Notes: generated from the letters alone by a model not told the origin. 64,000 nt of DNA from a bacterium (GCA_016719645.1 JADJYS010000004.1:186001-250000); one strand, 5' to 3'; positions 7,873 through 18,638 are shown, numbered from the stretch's first letter. Program-made: numbers and translations.

Positions 7873-10800
7873 CTACCTGACGAGCACGAGTTTGCGGGTC
7901 ACCGAACCGGCCGCGCTCTCGAGCCGGCAGAAGTAGACGCCGGCGGGCGCGTCGCGCCCGCCCTCGTCGCGCCCGTCCCAGGCCGCCGCGCCCGGGCCGG
8001 CCGGCCGGTCGCCGGCGACCAGCGTGCGCACGAGCCGGCCCGCGAGGTCGAAGACGCGCAGCGTCGCCGTGCCGGCGCGCGGCAGGCCGAAGGCCATGGT
8101 CGCGCCGCCGCGCGCGGGGTTGGGCTGGCCGGGCGACAGGAACAGGCCGCCGCCGGCGAAGCTCCCGGTGGCGGCCGCCGTCGCGGTCGCCGCCGCCGAC
8201 CGGTGCCCGTAGGCGTGCAGGGCGACCAGGCGGTAGGTCGCGTCCGCCGCGGGCGCGGAGGCGTCGACGAAGCCGCGGGCCGTCGCCGGCAGCGGCGCCG
8301 GCGTCAGGGCGACCTCGCCGTCGGCGCCGTCGCGCACCACGAGCCAGCCCGCGACGGGCCGGTCGTCGGCGGGGCGCCAGGCCAGCGTCACCGCGCCCGC
8401 CGACCTCTCGGCCGCGAGCTCGGCGACGTAGGGCTCGTGGACGGGAGTCCGGGTCGTCACCAGGACCGCCAGCCCGGGGCCGATCGGGGCGGCGCCGGGG
8501 GCGTAGACGTCGGAGTAGCTCAGCTGCACGCCGTCGGTCTCGGCCGGGCTCTCCCAGCCGACGGTCGCGTACTGGCGCAGCGTGTCGCGGTTGAGGACCT
8601 GGCGGTAGAGGAAGAGCATCTCGCCGTCGCCGCCCGGCGCGGGGTGCAGCGCCGGGTCGCGCAGCACCAGCTGGAAGGTCTGCACGTCGTCGATCTCGGG
8701 CTGGTAGTGCCGCAGGCGGCTCCACTCGATCGTGAACGTGCCCGCGACCGCGTCGTGGCGCGTGAAGACGCCGCCGGTGCCCGCGAGCGTGGGGTCGAAG
8801 TTGTCCCAGAACGGCGCCACCATCGAGTGGTTGCCGTGGCTGCTGGGCAGCGGCCAGTTGTAGAACTCCAGCTCGTCGTCGGTGTCGAAGCTGATCCAGC
8901 CGTTCTCGCTGACGCGGATCTGCCCGTCGAAGACCTGGCCGTAGTAGGTGAAGGCGAAGGGCAGGTCGACCAGCTTCACCTCGTTGTCCACGGCGAAGAC
9001 CACCGGCACGCCCGCCCCGCCCAGGGCGGGGTCCAGGTGCGTCCAGCGGTAGGCGGGGGCGAGGTCCGGGTAGTCGACGGCGTCGGCGCTGTCCAGCGCC
9101 CAGTAGCCGTGCGCGTCGGGGCCGCTCGGGGCGCCGGCGTCGATCTCGCCGACCAGCAGCGTCGCGGGCAGCACGGCCTGGTAGTCGGCCGGCGCCGCGT
9201 CGGAGACGACGAGCTCGAGCGCCGCGGCCCGGCCGGTCGGCACCGTCGCGTCCACGACCAGCGTCACCGCCGTCGGCAGGGACACGGTCGCGCCCGCGGC
9301 GATGGCCGGCACGTCCGCGTACTGGACGCCGACGGCGCCGATCCCCGCTCCCAGCAGGTTCAGGCGCGCCTGGCCGCCGGGGAACGGGAGGCTCCCCTCG
9401 TTGCGCAGGACCACGGTCAGGGCGTTCTCCAGGCCCTGGCGCAGGACCCCGTCGCCGCCGACGAGCAGGCTCTCGAGCCGCAGCGCCGGCCCGCCCACCA
9501 CGAGCGTGCGCCCGTCGCGGTCGACCGCGCCGTCGTGGGCCGCGTCCAGGAACAGGTTCAGCAGCGCGCCGTCGTCTGCCGTGGTCAGCAGGCCGACGCG
9601 GAAGTACTCCTCGCCCGCGCAGGCGTGCACGGCGCCGCCGGCCAGGTCCGGCAGGGCGAAGGTCCCGTGCTCGACGCCGGCGGGGCCGTCGACGGTCAGC
9701 GAGAGCGTGACGCCCGTCGCGGTCGCCGTCCCGGTGTTGGTCACCACCGGGTAGACGTGCAGGACCTCGGCGGCGTTGATCACGCCGTCGCCGTTGCCGG
9801 AGCCGACGGGGTTCTCCCAGGTCAGGCCCGTCAACGCCAGGCGGGCGGCGGGCTGCGCGACCGCGACCTCGTGCTGCACCGCGAAGCGGTTCGGGGCGGT
9901 GACCGTGACCGTCAGCGGCGCGCCCTCGGCCAGGGCGGCCAGGGTCAGCCGGGCCACGCCGTCGGCCCCGGTCCAGCCGGCGCCGACCAGCTCGCCGGAC
10001 TGCGTCAGGCCCACGCGCGCGCCGGCCAGGGGGGTCGTCCCGTCCTGCTCCGCGACGGTCACGTCGAAGCGGCCCGACCCGGGCGGGCAGGCGGCGTCGT
10101 GCACGACCACGGGCTCGGAGACGGGGCCCTTCCAGAAGTTCAGCTCGGGGTCGCCGAGCAGGTTGTAGATGTGGAAGTAGAACTCGACGGACTCCTCGCC
10201 GGTGGCCTCGAACTCCAGCTCGTGGGGGAAGAAGGCCAGGAAGCGCAGCTTGCCGGCGAGCATCAGCGAGCCGAGGTCGGTGACCGCGGGATCGGTGATG
10301 CGCTCGAAGAACGAGATGGCCATCGCGTCGTTGTAGCGCGTGTGGGACCAGTGCTCGCCGTTGCCGATGAAGGCGACCGCGCCCTTGCGCGTCTCGGGCG
10401 TGCCCTGGCGCAGGAACACCTCGCCGAAGCAGGGCGCGTCGGCGGCGAAGTCCCCGTTCAGGCAGACGAAGCTCATCACGACCGGGGTCATCGCCCCGTT
10501 GTTCACGTTGGGGATCTCGGTGACCGTGAAGTGCGGCGGCTCCCAGCCGGCCGTGCCGTAGGCCCAGCCGCGGTAGACCACCATCGACGCGCCGGCCTGC
10601 AGCGCCTGCGTGATCGGGAACACGCCGTTGAACAGCGGCGGGAACGAGACGTGCGTGGCGGCCTGGAAGCCCAGGGACATCAGCTGCCGGCCGCACCAGG
10701 CCACGGTGCTGACCGGGGTGTCGGAGCCGTAGTTGCCGGCGACCATGAGCTGGCGCGTCAGCCAGCCCTCGTCCGTGCGGTAGGGGTCGCGCTCGTAGGC

Positions 10801-11631
10801 CACGCTCTTGTTGACCACCGTCTGCGCCTCGGTGAGCGACGAGACGGGCATGCGGCCGAGCATCAGGTCGGGCAGCCAGTCGCCCTCGTCCATCAGGGCG
10901 TAGGGCAGGTCGGTCACGTTCTGGCTGATGCTCCAGGCGGGCACGTCGCCGACGTCGCCCAGGATGAGCACGTACTCGGGCGGCGCGTCCCAGGACGCGT
11001 ACGCCGCGCGCAGCCAGTCGCGCACCGCGACGTTGGTGGCGCCGGTCTCCTCGGTGGTCGCCAGGCGGACCTCCAGGCCCTTGGCGCGCTTCCAGTCCAG
11101 CAGGGGCGCGGCGGCGGCGGCATAGGCGGGGGTCGTGATCACGACGTAGGTGCCGCGCGACGGCGCGAGGGACTTCCCGGCGGCGTCCGCCGGCAGGCCC
11201 CCGCCCGCGCCCAGCGCCGCGTCGAAGGCGGACGACCGCAGCCGGTCGTCGCGCGCCGAGGCCCAGTCGCCGTCGTGCACGACCTCGAACCGGGCGCCGT
11301 CGTCCAGGCCGGCGGTGTTCACCACGGCCACCGGCAAGCCGCGCAGCCGGGGCAGCCGGGCGTCGCCCGACACGCTGCCGCCGCCCGCGGTCAGGTTCAC
11401 CGACCACGTCGTGGCGTCCGGGGGCAGGGGGATCAGCAGGGCCGGCGCGGCGGACGCGTCGGCGGCGGCGGGGAGCCGGGTCACCAGGGTGCGGTCACCG
11501 GCGACCTGGATCGCGAAGGGAGATTGCATCTCGTAGGGATCTTGCGCCCGCTGGTCGGCCGCCGCGGCGGTCCCGAGGACCGCCGCCAGCAGACCGGTTC
11601 CGAGAGCGAGCGTGAGCGCTGCCCGTTTCAT
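7873..11631 (-). CDS. Secreted C25 (gingipain-like) peptidase homologue with CARDB-like repeats and FlgD-like C-terminus
   Basis: 1252 residues. Signal peptide 1-24. A family C25 domain covers roughly 150-560 (LLDWKRAKGLEVRLATTEET, YVLILGDVGDVPAW). The nucleophile region SFVCLNGDF (Cys390) matches the gingipain C-x-NGDF box, but the Gly-His-Gly catalytic His position reads YRGWAYG (Trp356). A conserved SHTRYND follows at His430. Then come beta-sandwich repeats including a CARDB-like part (ENPVGSGNGDGVINAAEVL), and a FlgD-like C-terminus (QPNPARGGATMAFGLP ... WDGRDEGG ... AGVYFCRL). Translationally coupled to the upstream beta-helix gene (ATGA); pgsB begins 8 nt after it. Probably surface-exposed; whether it is an active peptidase is uncertain. 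Confidence 0.85.
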   Translation of the reverse strand: MKRAALTLALGTGLLAAVLGTAAAADQRAQDPYEMQSPFAIQVAGDRTLVTRLPAAADASAAPALLIPLPPDATTWSVNLTAGGGSVSGDARLPRLRGLPVAVVNTAGLDDGARFEVVHDGDWASARDDRLRSSAFDAALGAGGGLPADAAGKSLAPSRGTYVVITTPAYAAAAAPLLDWKRAKGLEVRLATTEETGATNVAVRDWLRAAYASWDAPPEYVLILGDVGDVPAWSISQNVTDLPYALMDEGDWLPDLMLGRMPVSSLTEAQTVVNKSVAYERDPYRTDEGWLTRQLMVAGNYGSDTPVSTVAWCGRQLMSLGFQAATHVSFPPLFNGVFPITQALQAGASMVVYRGWAYGTAGWEPPHFTVTEIPNVNNGAMTPVVMSFVCLNGDFAADAPCFGEVFLRQGTPETRKGAVAFIGNGEHWSHTRYNDAMAISFFERITDPAVTDLGSLMLAGKLRFLAFFPHELEFEATGEESVEFYFHIYNLLGDPELNFWKGPVSEPVVVHDAACPPGSGRFDVTVAEQDGTTPLAGARVGLTQSGELVGAGWTGADGVARLTLAALAEGAPLTVTVTAPNRFAVQHEVAVAQPAARLALTGLTWENPVGSGNGDGVINAAEVLHVYPVVTNTGTATATGVTLSLTVDGPAGVEHGTFALPDLAGGAVHACAGEEYFRVGLLTTADDGALLNLFLDAAHDGAVDRDGRTLVVGGPALRLESLLVGGDGVLRQGLENALTVVLRNEGSLPFPGGQARLNLLGAGIGAVGVQYADVPAIAAGATVSLPTAVTLVVDATVPTGRAAALELVVSDAAPADYQAVLPATLLVGEIDAGAPSGPDAHGYWALDSADAVDYPDLAPAYRWTHLDPALGGAGVPVVFAVDNEVKLVDLPFAFTYYGQVFDGQIRVSENGWISFDTDDELEFYNWPLPSSHGNHSMVAPFWDNFDPTLAGTGGVFTRHDAVAGTFTIEWSRLRHYQPEIDDVQTFQLVLRDPALHPAPGGDGEMLFLYRQVLNRDTLRQYATVGWESPAETDGVQLSYSDVYAPGAAPIGPGLAVLVTTRTPVHEPYVAELAAERSAGAVTLAWRPADDRPVAGWLVVRDGADGEVALTPAPLPATARGFVDASAPAADATYRLVALHAYGHRSAAATATAAATGSFAGGGLFLSPGQPNPARGGATMAFGLPRAGTATLRVFDLAGRLVRTLVAGDRPAGPGAAAWDGRDEGGRDAPAGVYFCRLESAAGSVTRKLVLVR

Positions 11632-13244
11632 TTGATCAGGATCATCCGCCTCGTGTGCTGCAGGCCAAGAGCCTGGAGTTCGTACATGTAGACGCCGCTC
11701 GGCGCGGGCCGGCCCGCATCGTCGCGTCCGTCCCAGACCGCCTCGTGGCGACCGGCGGGGAGATCGCCCAGGGTGAGAGTCGCCACCGTCCTGCCGGAGA
11801 CGTCGGTGATACGTACGAGGGCGGCGCCGGGCGCGTCAAGCGCGAAAACGATGGTGGTGCTGGGGTTGAACGGATTCGGGTGGTTGCCCAGCAGCCGCGA
11901 GCGCGCGGTCGTCTCGCCGACCGCGGTGGCCCCGCAGCGGCCCAGGGGGGCGCCCACCAGCTCCCCGCCGCAGCCGGTCAGGCAGGGGCTGCCGGGCTGC
12001 AGGTGGTAGTCGCCCGGCGCGCAGAAGAGCGGGTCGAGCGAGAAGTTGCCGCCGCCGTCGACGCCGCAGAGGGCGTTCCCGCCGGCGTTGCCGTGGATGT
12101 CGGTGCAGGAGACCGTCGGGTTGCCGCCGTCGCAGTAGAGGCCCGCGCCGACGGGCGAAGCGGCGATGATGCAGCGGTCGATCGTCGGGGCGCTGCCCCA
12201 CTGGGCCATCACGCCGCCGGCCAGGCCGCCGGCGCTGGTCTGGTTGCCGGCGATCGTGCAGTTGCGCAGGGTCGGGGACGGGCTGAACAGGGCGTGCACG
12301 CCCGCGGCGTCGCTGAACGAGCCGGAGCAGACGTTGCCGGCGATCAGGCAGCCCTCGATCAGCGGCTCGGCCGAGTCGACCGCGACGCCGGCGCCCGAGA
12401 CGAAGCTCTGCGCCGCGACGTTGCCCGTGATCGCGCAGGCCCGCAGGACGCCCGCGGACCCGAGCTGGTAGGCGATGCCGCCGCCGTTGCCCAGGGTGGT
12501 GTTCCCGCTGATCGTGCAGCGCTCGATCAGGGGGGAGCTGGCGGCGACGAAGATGCCGGCGCCCTGCCCGTAGGCCGCGTTGATCGCGTTGCCGCTCACG
12601 GTGCAGTCGGTCAGGTGCGGGTCGCTGCCGTTGCGGATGAACACGCCGGCGCCGCTGGGGGCGTGGTTGTCCAGGATGTCGCAGTCGTCGACGCGGGGGC
12701 TGCTCTGCTCCTCGATGGCGAGGCCGCCGCCCTGCTTGGCGGTGTTCGCCACGCAGTCGACCCGGGTCAGGACCGGGCTGGCCTGGTTGTAGCAGATCAC
12801 GCCGCCGTCGGTGCACTCGGTCACCAGGACGTCGGTCACGCGCACGTCCGGGCCGACCTGCCGCAGCAGGATGCCGGCGCCGTAGGCCGCGGCGTAGGCG
12901 CGGCGGACCTGGAGGTTCTCGATGCGGCAGTTGACGACGTTCTCGACGAAGATGCCGCGGCCGAGCAGCTGCGCGTCGATGATCGTCGCGGCCGTGCCCG
13001 CGCCCCGCAGGGTGACCCCGGACTTCATGATGACGCAGGCCGGGGTCGAGCCGGGGCCCTCGGTCGGGTGGGTGCAGTCGCCGTAGGTGCCGGCGGCGAC
13101 CTCGACGACGTCCCCCGCGGCGGCCGCCTGGACCGCGGCGTGGATCTGGGCGAAATCGCCGGGCACGTGGATGACGGCGGCCGGGGCGGCGGCGGCGGCG
13201 GCCAGCACGGCGAGCCCGGCTAAAATGCGCAGGAACCTGGGCAT
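11628..13244 (-). CDS. Secreted right-handed parallel beta-helix protein with FlgD-like C-terminal domain
   Basis: 538 residues. Signal peptide (LAGLAVLAAAAAAPAAV) precedes a start typical of Pel15/DUF1565-like beta-helices (VIHVPGDFAQIHAAVQAAAAGDVVEV). A run of ~22-residue coils follows from ~60 to 390 (GGGLAIEEQSSPRVDDC, LTDCTVSGNAINAAYG, IERCTISGNTTLGNGGG). The C-terminus (~450-538) is the FlgD-like module NHPNPFNPSTTIVFAL ... WDGRDDAG ... SGVYMYEL. ATG at 13244 has GGAGG at 6 nt. It is the first gene of the long minus-strand operon; its stop overlaps the C25 start. Enzymatic residues cannot be assigned; a cell-surface or secreted carbohydrate-interacting role is likely. Confidence 0.82.
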   Translation of the reverse strand: MPRFLRILAGLAVLAAAAAAPAAVIHVPGDFAQIHAAVQAAAAGDVVEVAAGTYGDCTHPTEGPGSTPACVIMKSGVTLRGAGTAATIIDAQLLGRGIFVENVVNCRIENLQVRRAYAAAYGAGILLRQVGPDVRVTDVLVTECTDGGVICYNQASPVLTRVDCVANTAKQGGGLAIEEQSSPRVDDCDILDNHAPSGAGVFIRNGSDPHLTDCTVSGNAINAAYGQGAGIFVAASSPLIERCTISGNTTLGNGGGIAYQLGSAGVLRACAITGNVAAQSFVSGAGVAVDSAEPLIEGCLIAGNVCSGSFSDAAGVHALFSPSPTLRNCTIAGNQTSAGGLAGGVMAQWGSAPTIDRCIIAASPVGAGLYCDGGNPTVSCTDIHGNAGGNALCGVDGGGNFSLDPLFCAPGDYHLQPGSPCLTGCGGELVGAPLGRCGATAVGETTARSRLLGNHPNPFNPSTTIVFALDAPGAALVRITDVSGRTVATLTLGDLPAGRHEAVWDGRDDAGRPAPSGVYMYELQALGLQHTRRMILIK

Positions 13245-13305
13245 GGGAGTCCTCCCGGGATGGACCGGTGATGCGGGTGCAGGCGGGGTGGACGGGACCG
13301 GGGGG

Positions 13306-13311
13306 ATCATA
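13306..13311 (-). promoter_or_regulatory. Candidate -10 box for the 13244-to-1 operon
   Basis: On the minus strand this reads TATGAT, one base from TATAAT, in an otherwise very GC-rich 238-nt intergenic region between divergent genes, about 60 nt upstream of the beta-helix ATG. The -35 at 17-nt spacing (TGGCGT) is weak, so this is only a candidate. Confidence 0.35.
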
Positions 13312-13482
13312 ACATACGCCCCGGGCGAACGCCACCCGGAGTCCCCGGCCCTAACATTCCATTAGCTCCGGTGAGGAGGCTTGTGGTATCATGATATGCA
13401 GCCGGTCCCGTCCCGGCGTTCCCGACATCCCCAGCGATGGCTCCCGCAACCATCCCGGTCCAACGCGCCCTGGAGGCTTTTC

Positions 13483-16400
13483 ATGCGCTTGTCCACAGGT
13501 GTCACCCTGTCGCTGCTGCTGATCGCCGCGACCGCCCTCGCCGCGCCCGCCGCCCGCGAGGTCGTCCTGGACCCCGCCGCCGGCGCGCAGCCGGACCTCG
13601 CCCTGCTCCGGGACGCGGGCGGCGTCCTGACCCTCGAGCTGACCCTGCCGCGCCTGACGGTCGAAGACGTCGCCGCCGGCGGCGACGCCTGGCAGGTGCT
13701 GTCGTTCCCCGATGCCGCCCAGCGCGGCGCCGAGGGCGCGCCCGGGCTGCCGGTCTTCAGCCGGCTCATCGCGCTGCCGGCGGGCGCGACGGCCAAGGCG
13801 CGGATCGTCGCCAGCGAGACGGTCGACCTCGACGGCTACCGGCTGCTGCCGGTCCAGGGCCGCGAGGGCGAACCGTTCGTGTTCGACAAGGACGCCTACG
13901 CCGCGCGCGGCGGCGCCGCCGCCCCGACCGTCCAGGTCGGCAAGGCCGGCGTCATGCACGGCCTGACCGTGGCGCCGGTCGTCATCTCCCCCCTCGGCTA
14001 CGACCCGGCGACCGGCCGCGTCACGGCCGCGTCGCGCCTGACCGTCGAGGTGACGATCACCGGCGGCGCCGGCAAGGCCGCGCACCGGGCCGACACCGCC
14101 GCCTACGACGAGTACTTCCGCTCCACGGTCCTGAACTACGGCGGCGCCGACAAGAGCGCCGTCACCGAGATGGGCAGCTACCTGGTGATCTGCCCGAACA
14201 ACGCCACGGTGATCGCGAACCTCGCGCCGCTGCTGGACTGGCGCCGCCGCCAGGGCTACAGCGTCGTGCTGGCGACCACGGCCGAGACCGGCACCACCAA
14301 CACCGCGATCAAGACCTACCTGACCAGCGCCTACAACTCGTTGAAGCCGCAGCTGGAGTTCGTGACCCTGGTGGGCGACGCCAACGGGACCGTGATGCTG
14401 CCCTCCTGGACCGAGGGCCTCAGCGGGTACGGCGGCGGCGGCGACCACTACTACACGATGCTCGACGGCACCGACCTGCTGCCCGACATCAACCTGGGCC
14501 GCCTGTCGGTGACCTCGACGACCGAGCTCACCACGGTCGTGAACAAGATCGTCAACTACGAGAACTCGCCCCCGCTGACCCCCGATCCGGGCTGGTTCAC
14601 CCGCGGGTCGCTGGTGGGCGACCCCTCCTCCTCGGGCATCACGACGATCTTCGTCAACCAGTGGGTGCGCGACCAGCTGCTGGGGCTGAACTACACCCAG
14701 ATCGACTCGGTCTACAGCGGCAACTACGTGTCGCTGATGACCACGAACTACAACAAGGGCGGCACGCTGTTCACCTACCGCGGCTGGTACGGCATGAGCG
14801 GCATGCAGTCCACCAACCTGCAGAACCTCACCAACGCGGGCGAGCTGGCCTTCGCCGTGATCATGACCTGCGACACCGGCTCCTTCGTGAACGACACGAC
14901 CTGCCGCTCCGAGGCCGTCTTCCGCGCCCCCAACGGCGGCGCCGTGGCCAGCGTCGGCACCGCGACCACCGGCACCCACACCCGCTACAACAACTGCATG
15001 TTCGCGGGCGTCATCGACGGCGTGCTGAACTCGGGCGACTTCCGCGTGGGCCCGGCCCTGAACACCGGCAAGCTGGCCATGTACAACAGCTACAACGACG
15101 CCGAAGCCGACCACGTCGAGATCTGGATGGTCTGGAACAGCCTGATGGGCGACCCCGCGACCGAGATCTGGACCGGCCTGCCCACCACGTTCACCGTCGC
15201 GCACGACGCGGCGATGGCGACGGGCGCCGGCTCCGTCCGCGTCGCCGTGAACGACGGCGTCACGGGCCTGCCGGTCGAGGGCGCGCGCGTGTCGCTGTAC
15301 AAGGGGACCGAGGTGCGCGTCAGCGGCCTGACCGGCCCCGGCGGCACCGCCAACCTGCCGGTCTCCGGCCTCACCGCCGGCAACCTGCTGGTCACCGTCA
15401 CCCAGCACAACCGCCTGCCCTACCAAGGGCACCATCACGGTCGGCGCCGTCGCCTCGCAGGTCGCCCTGGCCTCGTTCACCGTCGACGACGGCGCCGGCA
15501 ACGGCGACGGCCTGGCCGGCCCCGGCGAGACCGTGGACCTGGCCGCCGTGCTGCACAACTTCGGCGCCTCCGCGGCGACCGGCGTCACGGCCGTCCTGAC
15601 GTCCGACGACCCCTGGGCGAGCGTCGTGTCCGGCGCCGCCTCCTTCGGCACGATCGCGGCCGGCGGGAACGCCGCCGCCGACGCGCCGTTCACCGTCCTG
15701 CTGGCCCCCGGCGCGCCCGCCGCGCACAAGTGCCAGTTCGACCTCGCGATCAACAGCGCGGCGGGGAGCTGGACCTCCCTGCTGGAGCTCACGGTCAACG
15801 CCGGCGGCTTCGCCTACCTCAGCCACGTGTTCGGCGGCCCCGGCGGCAGCCTGGACCCGGGCGAGACCGGCACCATGACCGTCACGCTGCGCAACACCGG
15901 CAACGTCGGCGTCACCGCCGCCGCGGCCACCCTGCTGTCGAGCAGCCCCTGGGTGGACGTCACGGACGACCAGGGGGCCTACGGCCCGCTGGCCGTCAAC
16001 GCCACGGGCTCCAACGCCGGCAACACGTTCGCCGTGTCGGTGACCGCGGACTGCTTCCGCGGCCACCTGGCCACGTTCCAGATCGCACTGCTGACGGCGA
16101 CCGGCGCCCGCGACACCATCGAGTTCACGGCGCCGGTCGGCACCGCGACCGCCAACCAGCCGCTGGGCCCCGACGCCCACGGCTACTACGCCTTCGACAA
16201 CACCGACACCGCCTATCCCTACCACCCGACCTACGACTGGATCGAGATCGACCCGACCCTGGGCGGCTCGGGCACGGCGATTCCCCTGACGGATTACGGC
16301 TGGGAGCAGGACGACACCGAGATCCTGACCCTGCCCTTCGCGTTCACCTACTACGGCGAGGAGTTCGACAAGATCTCCGTCTGCTCGAACGGGTGGCTCG

Positions 16401-18592
16401 CGATGGGCGCGACGTCCCTGCGCAACTACCGCAACTGGACGCTGCCCTGCCCCGGCTCGCCGGACGCGATGATCTGCGCCTTCTGGGACAACCTGTACGT
16501 GGAGTCGGGCGTCGGCGGCGTGTTCTGGTGGCACGACACCGCCAACCACCGCCTGGTCATCGAGTGGAGCCGCCTGCGCAACGACAGCGGCGGCGGCAAC
16601 GAGACCTTCGAGGTCATCCTCTACGACCCGGCCCACCACGACACCGACACCGGCGACGGGATCATCGAGGTCCAGTACAACGCCGTGTCGCAGGTCGACG
16701 GCACCAACGGCTACGCCACGGCCGGCCTGCAGGACCTCGACCACACCGGCGGCCTGCTCTACACCTACTGGAACGCCTACCCCGCCGCCGCGGCGAGCCT
16801 GACCGCCGGCCGGGCGATCCGCTACGAGGCCCTCGCGGTGCTGCCCTCGGGCATGCTGCAGGGCACGGTCACCAACGCCTCGGCGGGCGACACCCCGGCC
16901 AAGGACGTCCAGATCACGGTCCTGGACAACGGCCGCGCCTTCACCTCCTCGACCCTCGGCGCCTACCTGGGCTCGGTGCCCGTGGGCACCTACGACATCG
17001 TGGCCTCGCACCCGAGCTTCGCGCCGGACACGACCCGCAACGTCGTCATCCTCGAGGATCAGATCACCACGGTCGACTTCTCGCTGACCGACGTGGCCGG
17101 CCCCGTCTTCGCGAACACGACGGTCCTGACCGGCACCACCGACACCGCCGGCCCCTACGTCGTCGAGACCGAGGTCTACGACTACAGCGGCCTGGAGGAG
17201 ATCCTCGGCTGGTACCTGACCAGCGCCGGCGGCGGCCTCCAGCAGCTGGACCTGACCCTGGTCGATGCCGCAACGGGCCGCTACCGCGGCGAGATCCCCG
17301 GCCAGCCCCTCGGCAGCCGCGTCCGCTACTGGTTCTCGGCCCTGGACGGGATCGGCCTCGGCACCCTCGAGCCGGCGGGCGCCCCCGCCGCCGCCACCAG
17401 CTTCTGGGTCGAGAACACCCTGATCGCCGGCTCGGACATGGAATCCGCCGGCAGCTGGACCGCGGGCATGGCCGGCGACAACGCCACCGCCGGCATCTGG
17501 ACGCTGGTCGACCCCAACGGCATCTACATCAACGACTCGCCCGTCACGCCCGAGGACGACCACACCCCCTCGGGCACGATGTGCTGGATCACCGGCCAGG
17601 ACGCCGTGGGCGGCGCCCAGGGCGGCGCCGACGTGGACGGCGGCACCACCACGCTGCTGAGCCCCGTCTACAACCTGACCGGCTACAACGACGTGACGGT
17701 CACCTACTTCCGCTGGTACACCAACGAGACCGGCCTGAACCCCAACTCGGACACCTGGATCACGCAGGTGACCGACGACGGCACCAACTGGGTGGACCTC
17801 GAGAACACCATGACCAGCGACCGCACCTGGCTGGAGGTCTCGGTGCCGCTGGCCGGCCTGATCGACATGACCGCGAACGTGCGCTTCCGCTTCATCGCCT
17901 CGGACCTCGGCAGCGGTTCGGTGATCGAAGCGGGCGTCGACGACTTCACCCTGAACGGCCACCAGGGCGTCGTCGACCAGCTGGCCCCGACGGTCACGGT
18001 CACCGGCCCCGCGCCGGGCTCGGTCCACAACGACGGGCAGCCCTTCGCGGTGACCTGGACGCCCTACGACGAAACCGGCCTCTACGCGACCGTGGTGCTC
18101 TACTCCACCGACGGCGGCGCCACCTGGCCGTACGTGCTGGGAGCGGGCGCGCTGACCTCGCCGCTGTCGCCGAACTGGGAGTCCGTGCCCTTCAGCGACA
18201 CGGCCCTGGTCAAGGTCGTGTGCTTCGACACCACGCTCAACAGCGGCCAGGACGCGATGAACGGCACCTTCGTGCTGGACTTCCCGACCGGCACCGGCGA
18301 CGACGACCTGCCGTCGCGGCTCGCCCTGGCCCAGAACCGGCCCAACCCGTTCAACCCGTCGACCGAGATCCGCTTCACGGTGCCGCGCACGTCCGACGTC
18401 AGCCTGAAGGTCTACGACCTGGCCGGCCGCGTCGTGCGCACGCTGGTGACGGGCGAGCTGGCGGGCGGCGAGCACACGGCGGTCTGGCACGGCGAGGACG
18501 ACGCGGGCGAGCGCGCGCCCTCGGGCCTGTACGTCTACCGTCTGACGGCGGACGGCACGACCGTGGCCCGCAAGATGATGCTCCTGAAGTAG
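13483..18592 (+). CDS. Secreted C25 (gingipain-like) peptidase homologue with FlgD-like C-terminus, split by a single-base frameshift near 15425
   Basis: Start ATG at 13483 has GGAGG at 6 nt and opens a signal peptide (LSLLLIAATALA). Residues ~1-640 form the pro-region and C25 domain (LLDWRRRQGYSVVLATTAET; Cys463 in IMTCDTGSF; Trp435 in YRGWYGMSG where His is expected; THTRYNN at His499). At 15421-15427 (taccaagggc) one extra base throws the frame; removing it joins ...QHNRLPY to GTITVGAVASQVALASFTV and reads on to 18592 through CARDB-like, carboxypeptidase-regulatory-like and MAM/jelly-roll-like beta domains to a FlgD-like end (NRPNPFNPSTEIRFTVP ... SGLYVYRL). The unshifted frame stays open to 18633 by chance. 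Repaired length ~1700 residues. Either a sequence error or a genuine lesion. Confidence 0.8.
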
Positions 18593-18638
18593 GAGCGGCC
18601 GTTCGTCGGCTCGACGCGGAGATGTCCGCTTGACATGA

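Noticed and set aside
8203..11691. Long open frame (1162 codons) on the plus strand, antisense to the C25 gene
   Set aside because: Low-complexity Val/Gly/Arg/Ala/Asp composition typical of GC-rich antisense frames; the minus-strand gene has domains, a signal peptide and coupled neighbours.
13454..13482. Upstream in-frame extension of the plus-strand C25 gene to 13381
   Set aside because: The ATG at 13483 has an optimal Shine-Dalgarno and starts the signal peptide; the extension lacks both.
15415..15435. Programmed ribosomal frameshifting in the C25 gene
   Set aside because: No classic slippery heptamer with downstream structure is evident, and similar lesions occur in two unrelated genes.
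15430..18633. Continuation of the first C25 frame to 18633 as a genuine C-terminus
   Set aside because: It becomes Arg/Gly/Pro-rich noise, while the +1 frame shows beta-domains and a FlgD-like end at 18592.
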